Below, one piece after another: positions 14,642 to 21,431 of a stretch of DNA of 21,431 nt. A program made the position numbers and the translations under genes. The stretch comes from a virus, in IMG/VR virus record IMGVR_UViG_3300007960_000244, positions 1 through 21,431 of that record, one strand, 5' to 3'. The stretch's first letter is position 1; each line of letters starts with the position of its first letter. The notes below the pieces were generated by a model. That model worked only from the letters and a program-made list of their open reading frames with translations, did not search any database and was not told where the DNA came from.

Positions 14642-15621
14642 TTGATCAGAGATATTGCCTTTATTGGACCATGTATCTGCATAACATCTGAGATATCTTT
14701 AGCTCCTAACTCAGTAGGGATGCAGATATTCTCAAGACCGTATTCTTTACAGATAGATTTAGCCATGGTCTGACCGGGATTGTTGTCCTTAGTATAATCG
14801 TTGTCGTACAGCACCTTTACTTGATCAAACTTCCTCTTAAGGAAAGCAATAAGCTTCTTAGGAGGCATCATGGATTCGCTCTGCAGGGCTACCGCAGAGA
14901 TTCCAAGCTCGTAAAGACACATGACATCCTTCAATGATGATGCTAAAATACATAGATCTCCAAATACCGGTAACATAGTGATACCCTGTACATGATTCAT
15001 CTGCATATTACCGAACCATTTACCGTCCTGTTTCAATGGAGAGTATAACTTATACTTCCCAGGATGTTCACAGTATGCATATGCTACTATGTGTGCAGGA
15101 TATCTCGTCCCATTTATCCAGTAGTGTGTGATAGGCTGTACTTTAAACTCTTGTAAGGTTTCTTTACTGATACAGTAATCCTCCCAATAGAGTCTATCAT
15201 ACATATTAAAGTCACGACTCTTTACCTGTATTATACAAGGTATCTTCTTAAACGTCTTTGCACCATAGGTCTTACCTATTTTCCCCAAAGAACTGATATT
15301 ATTTTTACCTGCAAGACCAAGATTGAAATCATGATCAATGGTCAAAAGCGCATCTCTAAAAGACAGGTTATACTTGTATTGCACATACCCTATACTGTCG
15401 AATCTATGTTCCCGGTAACCGTAATCGATATACCGTAACCTATCATTCTTTGCAGTTATATGTGCACTGGGTACAGGATCCTCCCGTAACTCACTACTGA
15501 ACTTTTTACCTACTTGTTTAAATGGTGGACAGTAGAATCTGAATAGATCATAATCTGTTATCTTACTTAGAATGTTATCCACCGATAGCACTACATTACT
15601 CTCTCTTGCATCTACACCCAT
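14605..15621 (-). CDS. DNA primase with TOPRIM domain
   Basis: A 338-aa protein. Residues 30-100 (CPPFKQ, SSELREDPVPSAHI, RYIDYGYREHRFDSIGYV, FRDALLTIDHDFNL) follow the layout of phage primase N-terminal regions that read 'contents of the cell, hard and dry': F-R-x-D-x-x-P-S, I-D-(F/Y) and an acidic F-x-x-A-L segment. From about 214 there is a TOPRIM fold: MLPVFGDLCILASSLKDVMC, then ALQSESMMPPKKLI, then VLYDNDYTKDNNPGQTMAKS. The D-x-D pair is Asp273 and Asp275. The glutamate usual at the first TOPRIM strand is a Ser (ASSLKDV), a replacement I remember from related phage primases as well. It would make RNA primers for lagging strands. A leading terminator separates it from the SSB gene. Confidence 0.82.
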   Translation of the reverse strand: MGVDARESNVVLSVDNILSKITDYDLFRFYCPPFKQVGKKFSSELREDPVPSAHITAKNDRLRYIDYGYREHRFDSIGYVQYKYNLSFRDALLTIDHDFNLGLAGKNNISSLGKIGKTYGAKTFKKIPCIIQVKSRDFNMYDRLYWEDYCISKETLQEFKVQPITHYWINGTRYPAHIVAYAYCEHPGKYKLYSPLKQDGKWFGNMQMNHVQGITMLPVFGDLCILASSLKDVMCLYELGISAVALQSESMMPPKKLIAFLKRKFDQVKVLYDNDYTKDNNPGQTMAKSICKEYGLENICIPTELGAKDISDVMQIHGPIKAISLIKWQLKEKVDEKV

Positions 15622-15626
15622 ACGTA

Positions 15627-15667
15627 AAATAAAAGAGGGGAAAGATACATCTTGTATCCTTCCCCTC
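15627..15667 (-). terminator. Intrinsic terminator after the SSB-like gene
   Basis: A 14-bp stem with one mismatch (GAGGGGAAAGATAC 15635-15648, loop ATCTT, GTATCCTTCCCCTC 15654-15667) is followed on the - strand by TTTTATTTTA. It begins 20 bases after the SSB stop. The broken T-run may make it leaky. Confidence 0.88.
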
Positions 15668-15687
15668 GGTTAATAATCGGATTCTAC

Positions 15688-16506
15688 TTAGAACGGAAGC
15701 TCATCTCCATCGTCCTCTGCTACACCTGCAGGTTCAGCTAACCAATCAGAATCTTCTGATATCTCTGTGGTTTTAGCTACCGGATCTGGTGTAAGAACGC
15801 CTGTAGTATGCTCTTGCCACTCGATACTGTACTCGCCTTTAACCTGACCGTAATCCTGGTTCATAGCTTTCAAGAACAGATCATTTCTCTGTGGTACAAG
15901 TCTACCGAAGTGACGAGTATAAACTCCCTGATACTTACCATCACGTACAAATACAAGAACTCGTAGCTTGTTATTTGCAAGTACTTTGATAAGCTCCTTA
16001 AGCTCTGTCATATCACCAGCCTCGATCTTATCAAGGGTATCAAGCTGAACTTCGTCACCAGGAGCAACGTTAGCCCATACCTTTACAAACTCTGTAAGAG
16101 TATCAGCACCACGTGCAATCTTGTAACAAGTCTCAGGAGCTTTGAACCAATCCATAAGAGATGAAGTATCTACAGTACCATCTGCATTCTCTTCAGCCCA
16201 GGTCTCTTGACCCTGATTGTTAAGCCACTTGTACTTACCTGTCTTAGACTTCCATGGTCCAGGAGTGATAAGTATCTCCATAGGTACAGTTATATCCTCA
16301 TTCTTAAGCCAGAATACAACTTTCTGCACCTCTCCGTTACCGAAATCTACAGTATAGTTAGGCTCAGATTGATACATAATACCCATCTCATGCAGCTCAT
16401 CCAATGTAGGATTTACTGCAATTACGCTCATAGCGGTAATACCTGTATACAGTTTATTACCTCCTCCTGAGACTTCTTGTTCTGAACTATTAGATTTAAT
16501 TGCCAT
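15688..16506 (-). CDS. Single-stranded DNA-binding protein-like
   Basis: A 272-aa protein with an acidic, proline-linked tail ending EDDGDELPF. This is the hallmark of SSBs, whose last residues (D-D-x-x-P-F type) dock partner proteins. The body contains beta-rich, aromatic-rich segments (TVDFGNGEVQKVVFWLKNED, GVYTRHFGRLVPQRN, GEYSIEWQEH) consistent with an OB-fold. It is about 100 residues longer than E. coli SSB, as phage SSBs of this kind often are, so the exact family is uncertain. It lies between a Sak4-like ATPase and the primase, and the strong terminator right after it would raise its dose relative to downstream genes, as expected for an SSB. Start: ATG at 16506, five bases after the previous gene. 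Confidence 0.75.
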   Translation of the reverse strand: MAIKSNSSEQEVSGGGNKLYTGITAMSVIAVNPTLDELHEMGIMYQSEPNYTVDFGNGEVQKVVFWLKNEDITVPMEILITPGPWKSKTGKYKWLNNQGQETWAEENADGTVDTSSLMDWFKAPETCYKIARGADTLTEFVKVWANVAPGDEVQLDTLDKIEAGDMTELKELIKVLANNKLRVLVFVRDGKYQGVYTRHFGRLVPQRNDLFLKAMNQDYGQVKGEYSIEWQEHTTGVLTPDPVAKTTEISEDSDWLAEPAGVAEDDGDELPF

Positions 16507-16511
16507 TGTTA

Positions 16512-16961
16512 TTAAATATTTGATTGGTTATTGTTCTCACTATTAATTATTTCTACATATCCATTACTCTGAGTGGATGGATCAAACTGATGTTCTCCTT
16601 CTGTTCCAGGAATACCGTACTTAGGCTCTTCTTCTTCTGTTACTTGAGGGGTTGAAACAGTTTGTACAGGGGTAGCAGTTGTACCTTTAAATGAAAATGG
16701 TAACACCTTTCTTCTTGCAGGCTTCTTACCTCGTAAAGCAGGATCTTTGAACATCTCATCTACCATCCACTTCTCAAATGGTCTAACATTTCCGTTCTCA
16801 TCACGATAAGCGAACTTCTTTTGCATCTGAGTCTTATTCACACCATTTGCAAGCTCGTTAAGAATCATGTCTACTGTTACCTCTGTTACTACTGTGCAGT
16901 TAGATAGGTCTGTTCTCTCAGTTGTTTCAGGGTTCTGAGAATCCCTCATTTCAATACTCAT
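16512..16961 (-). CDS. Hypothetical protein between Sak4-like ATPase and SSB (149 aa)
   Basis: A 149-residue protein with a short ordered core (TVDMILNELANGVNKTQMQK, RPFEKWMVDEMFKDPALRGK) that looks like a small helical DNA-binding fold. A basic stretch (KKPARRKVLPFSFKG) follows, then a long disordered, proline- and asparagine-rich acidic tail. No family recognised. Genes of this size and shape frequently sit beside the SSB in Bacteroidota phages. A regulatory or recombination-helper role is possible but unsupported. Confidence 0.6.
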   Translation of the reverse strand: MSIEMRDSQNPETTERTDLSNCTVVTEVTVDMILNELANGVNKTQMQKKFAYRDENGNVRPFEKWMVDEMFKDPALRGKKPARRKVLPFSFKGTTATPVQTVSTPQVTEEEEPKYGIPGTEGEHQFDPSTQSNGYVEIINSENNNQSNI

Positions 16962-16989
16962 AGTTTATAAAAAATTAAATGGTTACGTA

Positions 16990-17745
16990 TTAATCAATAA
17001 AAATCTTATCCCACTCAAACGGGATAGTGCTGTTTTTTAGATGTGTACAGCGTGAGTTTGCCTCTATACCATCCTTAGAAGAGAAAGAAATCATAAGTTC
17101 CTCACCTTCCCAATACACATATCCAATAGCATCGGCTTTCTGTGCAGTTATGGTCTTCAGCTTACCTGTAAGATCAAGATCTTTGACAGCCACCTCTTTA
17201 CCTTTCTTCTCAGCCATAGCATCCTTTACGTGTGCTACGAAAATTACATGAGGAGCAAGAGTAAGGAGAATGTTCATCCACTTCTTGAAACTATTACGCA
17301 GGTACAGATATCCTGCGCCTTTGGGTAGACCTAATACACTGTCCCATTGACTTTTCGGAAGTACCTTCATCTCCCCTGTCTTCGGATCTTGAACACGATT
17401 AAAATTCTTACCCATAGGTGTCTTCATATACATGGCGGTAGCATCCCACTCACACCATGCTTCAAGTTCTGTTACAGTATCTATAGCTACGTATTTATAC
17501 TTGTGATCAGAAGCTTTGATAGCTTTTACAATATTCTGAAGGTCTGTCAAGCTGCTAGCCTGAACCTTCATAGCATCTATCTTATTCGTACCCTTCTCGA
17601 GGTCTATGATAAGACAGTCTTTCAACTTAGAAAGCATTGTTGTCTTACCTATCTTAGGTTTAGAATAGATGATAAGATTCTCTGGACTTTTTGTAGTCCC
17701 AGGTACCGGTGCAGTAGGTAATACTATTGCATTTGTGTTTGCCAT
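16990..17745 (-). CDS. Sak4/RecA-like phage ATPase
   Basis: A 251-aa P-loop ATPase. Walker A is at residues 28-35 (SKPKIGKT, with Ser in place of the first Gly), and Walker B is at KYVAIDTVTE (Asp89). A RecA-core pattern follows, including LLTLAPHVIFVAHVKDA and a C-terminal beta segment. It resembles the phage AAA_24/Sak4 group of single-strand annealing or RecA-like recombination ATPases, which cooperate with SSB. Two genes downstream lies the SSB-like gene, a common partnership. It is transcribed between the DnaB-type helicase gene (gap of two bases) and the 149-aa ORF. A general nucleotide-binding protein without recombinase activity is the alternative. Confidence 0.82.
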   Translation of the reverse strand: MANTNAIVLPTAPVPGTTKSPENLIIYSKPKIGKTTMLSKLKDCLIIDLEKGTNKIDAMKVQASSLTDLQNIVKAIKASDHKYKYVAIDTVTELEAWCEWDATAMYMKTPMGKNFNRVQDPKTGEMKVLPKSQWDSVLGLPKGAGYLYLRNSFKKWMNILLTLAPHVIFVAHVKDAMAEKKGKEVAVKDLDLTGKLKTITAQKADAIGYVYWEGEELMISFSSKDGIEANSRCTHLKNSTIPFEWDKIFID

Positions 17746-17747
17746 TA

Positions 17748-18728
17748 TTATTTAGATTTAGATTTACGTTCCGTAATTGTAAACTTTGCACCGTCAAAGT
17801 CATACGGGATCATACCCAGTATACCATCACGGTTCTTCTCAAGGTGCAGTGCAAGTAATCCTCTCGGATCCTCACCACAATACCTTGCTGTGATCCCATA
17901 GAGATCGTGCGGTCTTTGTATCATCATAACCACATGAGCATCCTGACCTATACTGTCACCACCGAACAGATCAGATAACATCGGCTGAAACTGATTCTTA
18001 GCCCTGTCATCTTTCTCTATGTTCCTGTTTAACTGTGACAACAATAGGTTTATAGTTCCCATGTTAGCCTGCATCCTCATACATCCTTTAGACAGATTGT
18101 TAAGCTTTTTCATTTCTATATCCTCATCACCAGGTACAAGTCTGGTATGGTCAATAAGATTAAGGATCTGTACGTCAGGATGCAGCATAGTGAATTTCTC
18201 ACATGCTGATTCTATAAATGATACATCTTTAGGTTTATTCTGGAAGAATACAGGATACTTTACATACTTATGCACACTCTGCATAAATGATTGAAAGTCC
18301 TGCTCCCCTAAAGTCTTGTCAACTGAATAAAGATCTGACATCTGTTTTCCTGTGTCCTTAGATGCGCTACGCATTATCTGCTGATAACCTGGCATCTCGA
18401 AAGACCAATAGAATACAACCATCTTCTTATTCAGCTTCGCTGCGTTATCCATTAGGTCAAAGATCAGTTGGTTACTGAATGCTGACTTACCTGTACCTGG
18501 TCTACCTGCTATTATATACAGCTTACCCGGCTGCAAACCACCTAACAGGTGTCTGTTCAGTCTAGGCCAGTTAGTAGTGTAAACATTTCGTAACCCCTTC
18601 TTTGCTTTATCTACGACAGCTATAGATTGTCTTACTGCTGATCGTATATGTTGGAAACCTAACTTCTTTAATACCTCACTCGAGGACTCTTGTGTTTCTT
18701 TCGTCATCGCTATCGTCTGTGTTTTCAT
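17748..18728 (-). CDS. DnaB-type replicative helicase (C-terminal ATPase domain only)
   Basis: A 326-aa protein whose bulk is the RecA-like motor of DnaB: GRPGTGKS Walker A (75-82), WSFEM (Glu111), ILNLIDHTRL Walker B (Asp193), LLLSQLNR (Gln232) and LSDLFGGDSIGQDAHVVMMI for the arginine-finger/beta-hairpin region. The N-terminal primase-binding domain of DnaB is missing; about 45 residues precede the RNVYTTNWPRLNRHLLGG entry. It unwinds the replication fork as a hexamer, with the phage primase as partner. It overlaps the preceding 182-aa ORF by 53 nt; starting at the second Met (18707) would reduce this to 32 nt. The gap to the next gene is only two bases. Confidence 0.9.
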   Translation of the reverse strand: MKTQTIAMTKETQESSSEVLKKLGFQHIRSAVRQSIAVVDKAKKGLRNVYTTNWPRLNRHLLGGLQPGKLYIIAGRPGTGKSAFSNQLIFDLMDNAAKLNKKMVVFYWSFEMPGYQQIMRSASKDTGKQMSDLYSVDKTLGEQDFQSFMQSVHKYVKYPVFFQNKPKDVSFIESACEKFTMLHPDVQILNLIDHTRLVPGDEDIEMKKLNNLSKGCMRMQANMGTINLLLSQLNRNIEKDDRAKNQFQPMLSDLFGGDSIGQDAHVVMMIQRPHDLYGITARYCGEDPRGLLALHLEKNRDGILGMIPYDFDGAKFTITERKSKSK

Positions 18729-19224
18729 CCATATCTTCCCATCTTTCCCACATAGATTGATTCAACCATACATCAAGCGCATTGAGATACTGGAGATTAT
18801 CTCTCTGGTGTGTCAATTGCACGTTCAATGCTTTGATTATCTTTCTATGTAATGATGGATCCTTCTTAAGAATACTCCTATACTTTGCTTTAGACTTGGC
18901 GTTTGCTTTAGCATCCGGATTAGCCGCATGTAAAATGCGATACTTACCTGCTACACCTACCTTCATAGGATACGTACCTATAAGCTCTGCAAACTGTCTA
19001 TCAAAATCAGTTTCTATAAGGTCAATAAACTTAGTTCTTAATGCAACTTTATTATCCTCTAGAATTTTGACATACTCCATGTCCTGAAGCTTCTTGAGAT
19101 CAATCCGTAATCGTATGCCTCTCGACACATAATCATCAAACTCACCTTTATGATGTAAGAGGAGAAAGATATACTCGTCAGGAGACAGCTTCAGCCCTAT
19201 GATATGTTCAATATCAATATTCAT
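18676..19224 (-). CDS. Hypothetical protein before the replicative helicase (182 aa)
   Basis: A 182-residue protein that starts with a helical/winged-helix-like region (LSPDEYIFLLLHHKGEFDDY, IDLKKLQDMEYVKILEDNKV). A basic helical part follows (AANPDAKANAKSKAKYRSIL), then LNALDVWLNQSMWERWEDMD and a highly acidic tail. It overlaps dnaB, whose product lacks an N-terminal domain. I infer it may act as helicase loader or as the missing partner domain of DnaB; no sequence motif proves this. It may also be a winged-helix replication factor. Confidence 0.6.
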   Translation of the reverse strand: MNIDIEHIIGLKLSPDEYIFLLLHHKGEFDDYVSRGIRLRIDLKKLQDMEYVKILEDNKVALRTKFIDLIETDFDRQFAELIGTYPMKVGVAGKYRILHAANPDAKANAKSKAKYRSILKKDPSLHRKIIKALNVQLTHQRDNLQYLNALDVWLNQSMWERWEDMDENTDDSDDERNTRVLE

Positions 19225-19278
19225 ACTATAATTTTAAATTGTTAGACTTGGCGTCGGAGAGACTATGAAGATAGCCAA

Positions 19279-19518
19279 TTACTCCGAGATATGTTCCTGA
19301 ATATCAGATAAAATCATAAGTTTTTCGTAAAGATCGATGTTACTACGAGACTCTTCTTCAAATCTATATTCTGACCTATGATCTATGTTGACATTCAGGT
19401 ATCTTTTACCTATAAGAACAAGTTTAGAGTTATCTATACCATCTCTTCTATCAGATCTGTCTGAGACGTCCAAACTATGCTGCTTGGATTCGTTGTGCTT
19501 AGTGCGTTCTTCAGCCAT
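19279..19518 (-). CDS. Small ORF overlapping the helicase 3' end (79 aa)
   Basis: This 79-residue frame overlaps the end of the SF2 helicase gene by 85 nt in another frame. Its first part is polar and low in complexity (MAEERTKHNESKQHSLDVSD), as expected where two frames share DNA. The non-overlapping end (SKLVLIGKRYLNVNIDHRSE, LYEKLMILSDIQEHISE) looks like ordered protein. Alternatives are a translational frameshift extension of the helicase or no gene at all. It has only one suitable ATG, and there is no recognisable family. Confidence 0.4.
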   Translation of the reverse strand: MAEERTKHNESKQHSLDVSDRSDRRDGIDNSKLVLIGKRYLNVNIDHRSEYRFEEESRSNIDLYEKLMILSDIQEHISE

Positions 19519-20621
19519 TTTTCTTCTTGTGAATCTTTTACATATAATATTACCACACTACCTACCTTATCAGGATTATCCGGGTCTATACGTACAAGCC
19601 TCCCTACTCTTTGTATCATAGTAAGAGCTTTACTTGTAAGACCGCATATAAGACCTATCTGAGCATTAGGTATATCAAGCCCTTGGTTCAATGCCTTAGT
19701 ACTACATAGTACCCTGGACTTACCTGACTTAAAATCACTTAATGCCGCATCTTTGACCTTCTTAGTCTTCTTAGAGTGATAAACAACAGATCCATCAATA
19801 GAATCGGCAAGAGAATCAGTGAAAGTATTATCACCACCAAACACCAGAATACGCCCATCAGTGCTATTAGCAAATAGTTGTGCGAGTTTGATCTTATTCT
19901 TTGCATGATCTACAATTGTTTTACGTTGACGAATAGCTCTATAGAATCCTAATGCTGCTTGCACCATCTCATTACCATACTTACCCTTATTTGCAAGTAC
20001 GGTCTGAGCCATGTTAAAAGCATCAAATCCTAGCTTACCTTTCCAATAGCCAAAGTTTGCATTTACAGTCTTGTACTGAGATTTCTCTCCAACTGTAAGA
20101 TCTATAGCTACACACTTTATTTTGTACGGAGCTATAAGACCTTTAGCTACACACTCATCTATAGTTATTTCATAGACAGGAGGCGCTATAGACTGTAGTC
20201 TTGCCCGGTATAAAGGATCCTCTGGGAGGGTAGCTGTAAGAAACATCTTTCTTTCAAACTTATCCGTGTTATACAATTCTATACAAGGATCTGTAAGGCC
20301 AAGATGTATCTCGTCACATACAAGTACAGAATACTTCTTAGGATCATTGATAAGCTTTTTAACAGATGCATAGCAATAAAACTTAACTCTATCTATGTAC
20401 TTTTCTTGCTTTGTCTTTCGCATCTCCTCTTTAAAATTATCCTTAAGATGTTCAAAAGGAACAAGTACAATTGCGTCAAGCTCAGAATCATTCAATGCCT
20501 CTACAACTGCATACACACCCACTCTGGTCTTACCAAAGCCTGTACCTGCTATAATTGAGCCTACACGCCCACTTTTTACGTAGCTTTTAAAAGCTTTGGT
20601 CTGTTCTATATCTTTACTCAT
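19434..20621 (-). CDS. SF2 DEAD/DEAH-type helicase (UvsW-like)
   Basis: A 395-aa superfamily 2 helicase. GTGFGKT (motif I, 26-32), VLVP (motif Ia), CDEIH (motif II, 102-106), LTATLP (motif III), GGDNTF, STKALNQGLDIP (motif V) and QRVGRLVR (motif VI, about 337-344) appear in order. Such phage enzymes remodel branched DNA and help start recombination-dependent replication, like T4 UvsW. The protein is compact, without large accessory domains. It lies directly behind the DNA polymerase gene (gap of six bases), which supports a replication role. Its 3' end overlaps a 79-aa frame. Confidence 0.9.
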   Translation of the reverse strand: MSKDIEQTKAFKSYVKSGRVGSIIAGTGFGKTRVGVYAVVEALNDSELDAIVLVPFEHLKDNFKEEMRKTKQEKYIDRVKFYCYASVKKLINDPKKYSVLVCDEIHLGLTDPCIELYNTDKFERKMFLTATLPEDPLYRARLQSIAPPVYEITIDECVAKGLIAPYKIKCVAIDLTVGEKSQYKTVNANFGYWKGKLGFDAFNMAQTVLANKGKYGNEMVQAALGFYRAIRQRKTIVDHAKNKIKLAQLFANSTDGRILVFGGDNTFTDSLADSIDGSVVYHSKKTKKVKDAALSDFKSGKSRVLCSTKALNQGLDIPNAQIGLICGLTSKALTMIQRVGRLVRIDPDNPDKVGSVVILYVKDSQEEKWLKNALSTTNPSSIVWTSQTDLIEEMV

Positions 20622-20627
20622 AGCTAT

Positions 20628-21431
20628 TTATTTTTCCCAGCATTCTGAGATGTTAGTTTCTGCCTTTAACAAGCCGTTAGGTATAATCTTAATAGCTGCC
20701 TCCTCCATAAGATCAGTCATCTTTACTTTCCACTCCTCAGCATATTCTTTAGAGCATACAGTATCAATCTGATCATGCACTGTCATTACTATCTTAACAG
20801 GTGCATTGGTCTCACGTATAAAGTCCCGTATAAGTACAAGGGCAAGCTTGGTCATATCAGCTGACGCACCTTGAATAGGAGTATTCTTAGATGCTCTACC
20901 GATAGTACCGGTTATACCTCTAAGAGATGGCTCTGCACCTATACCCCTGAACCACTCAGAAAACCATCGTCTTCTGTTGTAAGGAGGATAAGTTCTAGCA
21001 TACCCATACTTTACACCGAACTTCTCAAGCTTAGTAAGGAAGTTACCTATGTTAGGAAACACTTTGAAGTACTGTTTTATCAGTTCTTTAGCCTCACCGA
21101 GAGATGACTCAATAGTATCTGCAAGCTTATTAGGACCCATACCGTAAGCTAAACCGAAGTTTACTGTTTTAACTTTGTTCCTAAGAATCTTATGTTCAGG
21201 ACATTCACATTTAGCTTTCCTGATAGGAAATTCTGTAGAACCAGTGCTCATATCCATAAACCCGAACTTTGCTGTTCCATGCTCTGTATGTGTTGTAAAC
21301 TCAGAATAATAAGCACAACCCTCTTCTGCAGCATCCTCCCATTTCTTTCCATAGACAAGATTAGCACACACTGAGTGGAGGTCTTGACCTTTCTCAAGTG
21401 CTTCAAGCCATACTGGATCCTGTGATCCATA
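20628..21431 (-). CDS. Family A DNA polymerase, C-terminal part (cut by right edge)
   Basis: The frame is open to base 21431, so the gene continues right of the window; 267 residues are visible. YGSQDPVWLEALEKGQDLHS is the segment just after polymerase motif A, ending in the D-x-H that starts the O-helix region. RNKVKTVNFGLAYG (residues 84-97) is motif B with its conserved Arg, Lys, Phe, Tyr and Gly; VMTVHDQID (215-223) is motif C. Family A polymerases usually have His-Asp-Glu here, so the Gln is unusual. There is also a cysteine-bearing insert before motif B (KAKCECPEHK). Exonuclease and motif A regions lie outside the window. It is followed closely by the SF2 helicase gene. Confidence 0.93.
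   Translation of the reverse strand, partial: YGSQDPVWLEALEKGQDLHSVCANLVYGKKWEDAAEEGCAYYSEFTTHTEHGTAKFGFMDMSTGSTEFPIRKAKCECPEHKILRNKVKTVNFGLAYGMGPNKLADTIESSLGEAKELIKQYFKVFPNIGNFLTKLEKFGVKYGYARTYPPYNRRRWFSEWFRGIGAEPSLRGITGTIGRASKNTPIQGASADMTKLALVLIRDFIRETNAPVKIVMTVHDQIDTVCSKEYAEEWKVKMTDLMEEAAIKIIPNGLLKAETNISECWEK

Noticed and set aside
19254-19287. Hairpin TCGGAG/CTCCGA with an inner CTAT/ATAG stem as a terminator
   Set aside because: The stem is real on paper, but no T-run follows on the - strand and the stop codon of the 79-aa ORF lies inside its loop, so I could not support a terminator.
20628-21371. Separate small polymerase gene starting at 21371
   Set aside because: The codon there is GTG in the middle of the conserved D-L-H-S-V-C-A segment of family A polymerases and the frame continues to the window edge.

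Overview
The window reads as part of the genome of a tailed double-stranded DNA phage of Bacteroidota (Flavobacterium/Cellulophaga/Bacteroides-type hosts). This is inferred from three things: AT-rich DNA, A/T-rich gene leaders with almost no GGAGG-type ribosome binding sites, and a replication gene set typical of phages from that phylum (Pol A, SF2 helicase, DnaB, Sak4-like ATPase, SSB, primase, FEN exonuclease, rIIA/rIIB). A crAss-like or Cellulophaga-podovirus-like relative is possible, but the sequence seen here cannot decide it.

Layout. Bases 1-3852 (+ strand) are the 3' end of a very large gene, open through the left edge. It carries a complete RecB-like PD-(D/E)XK nuclease domain near the visible N-terminus and is probably the last gene of a virion block. 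A bidirectional hairpin terminator at about 3851-3880 separates it from everything to the right, which is all on the - strand and is transcribed right to left. In transcription order: DNA polymerase A (cut by the right edge), SF2 helicase, an overlapping small ORF, a 182-aa unknown, DnaB-type helicase, Sak4/RecA-like ATPase, a 149-aa unknown, SSB-like protein, terminator, TOPRIM primase, PD-(D/E)XK junction-endonuclease-like protein, a 122-aa unknown, rIIA-like GHKL ATPase, rIIB-like protein, terminator, FEN/5'-3' exonuclease, a 248-aa unknown, terminator, a 64-aa unknown, and a DnaA-domain-IV-like DNA-binding protein. Most of these genes touch or overlap (ATGA, TAATG, or overlaps of 8-85 nt), so they form one early/replication operon. 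Its internal intrinsic terminators probably step expression down.

Bases 5658-7511 differ. Six very small unrelated genes, all on the - strand, do not overlap. They are separated by 70-150-nt spacers that share a repeated core (on the + strand roughly CGTTGTACGCAATTAAAACGA, often with a nearby CTAAC or GTTAG). Two spacers fold into nested inverted repeats with the geometry of integron attC sites, and in both the upstream gene's stop codon lies inside the outer arm. I read this as a cassette-like array in a phage genome. It is the most unusual structure in the window.

Left of the array comes a tightly coupled set: two small ORFs sharing a 22-bp near-perfect repeat at their ends, a radical-SAM protein resembling spore photoproduct lyase, a 43-aa one-pass membrane peptide and a 132-aa conserved phage protein. 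I saw no tRNA, rRNA, CRISPR array, transposase or integrase. No stretch longer than about 155 bases lacks a gene.
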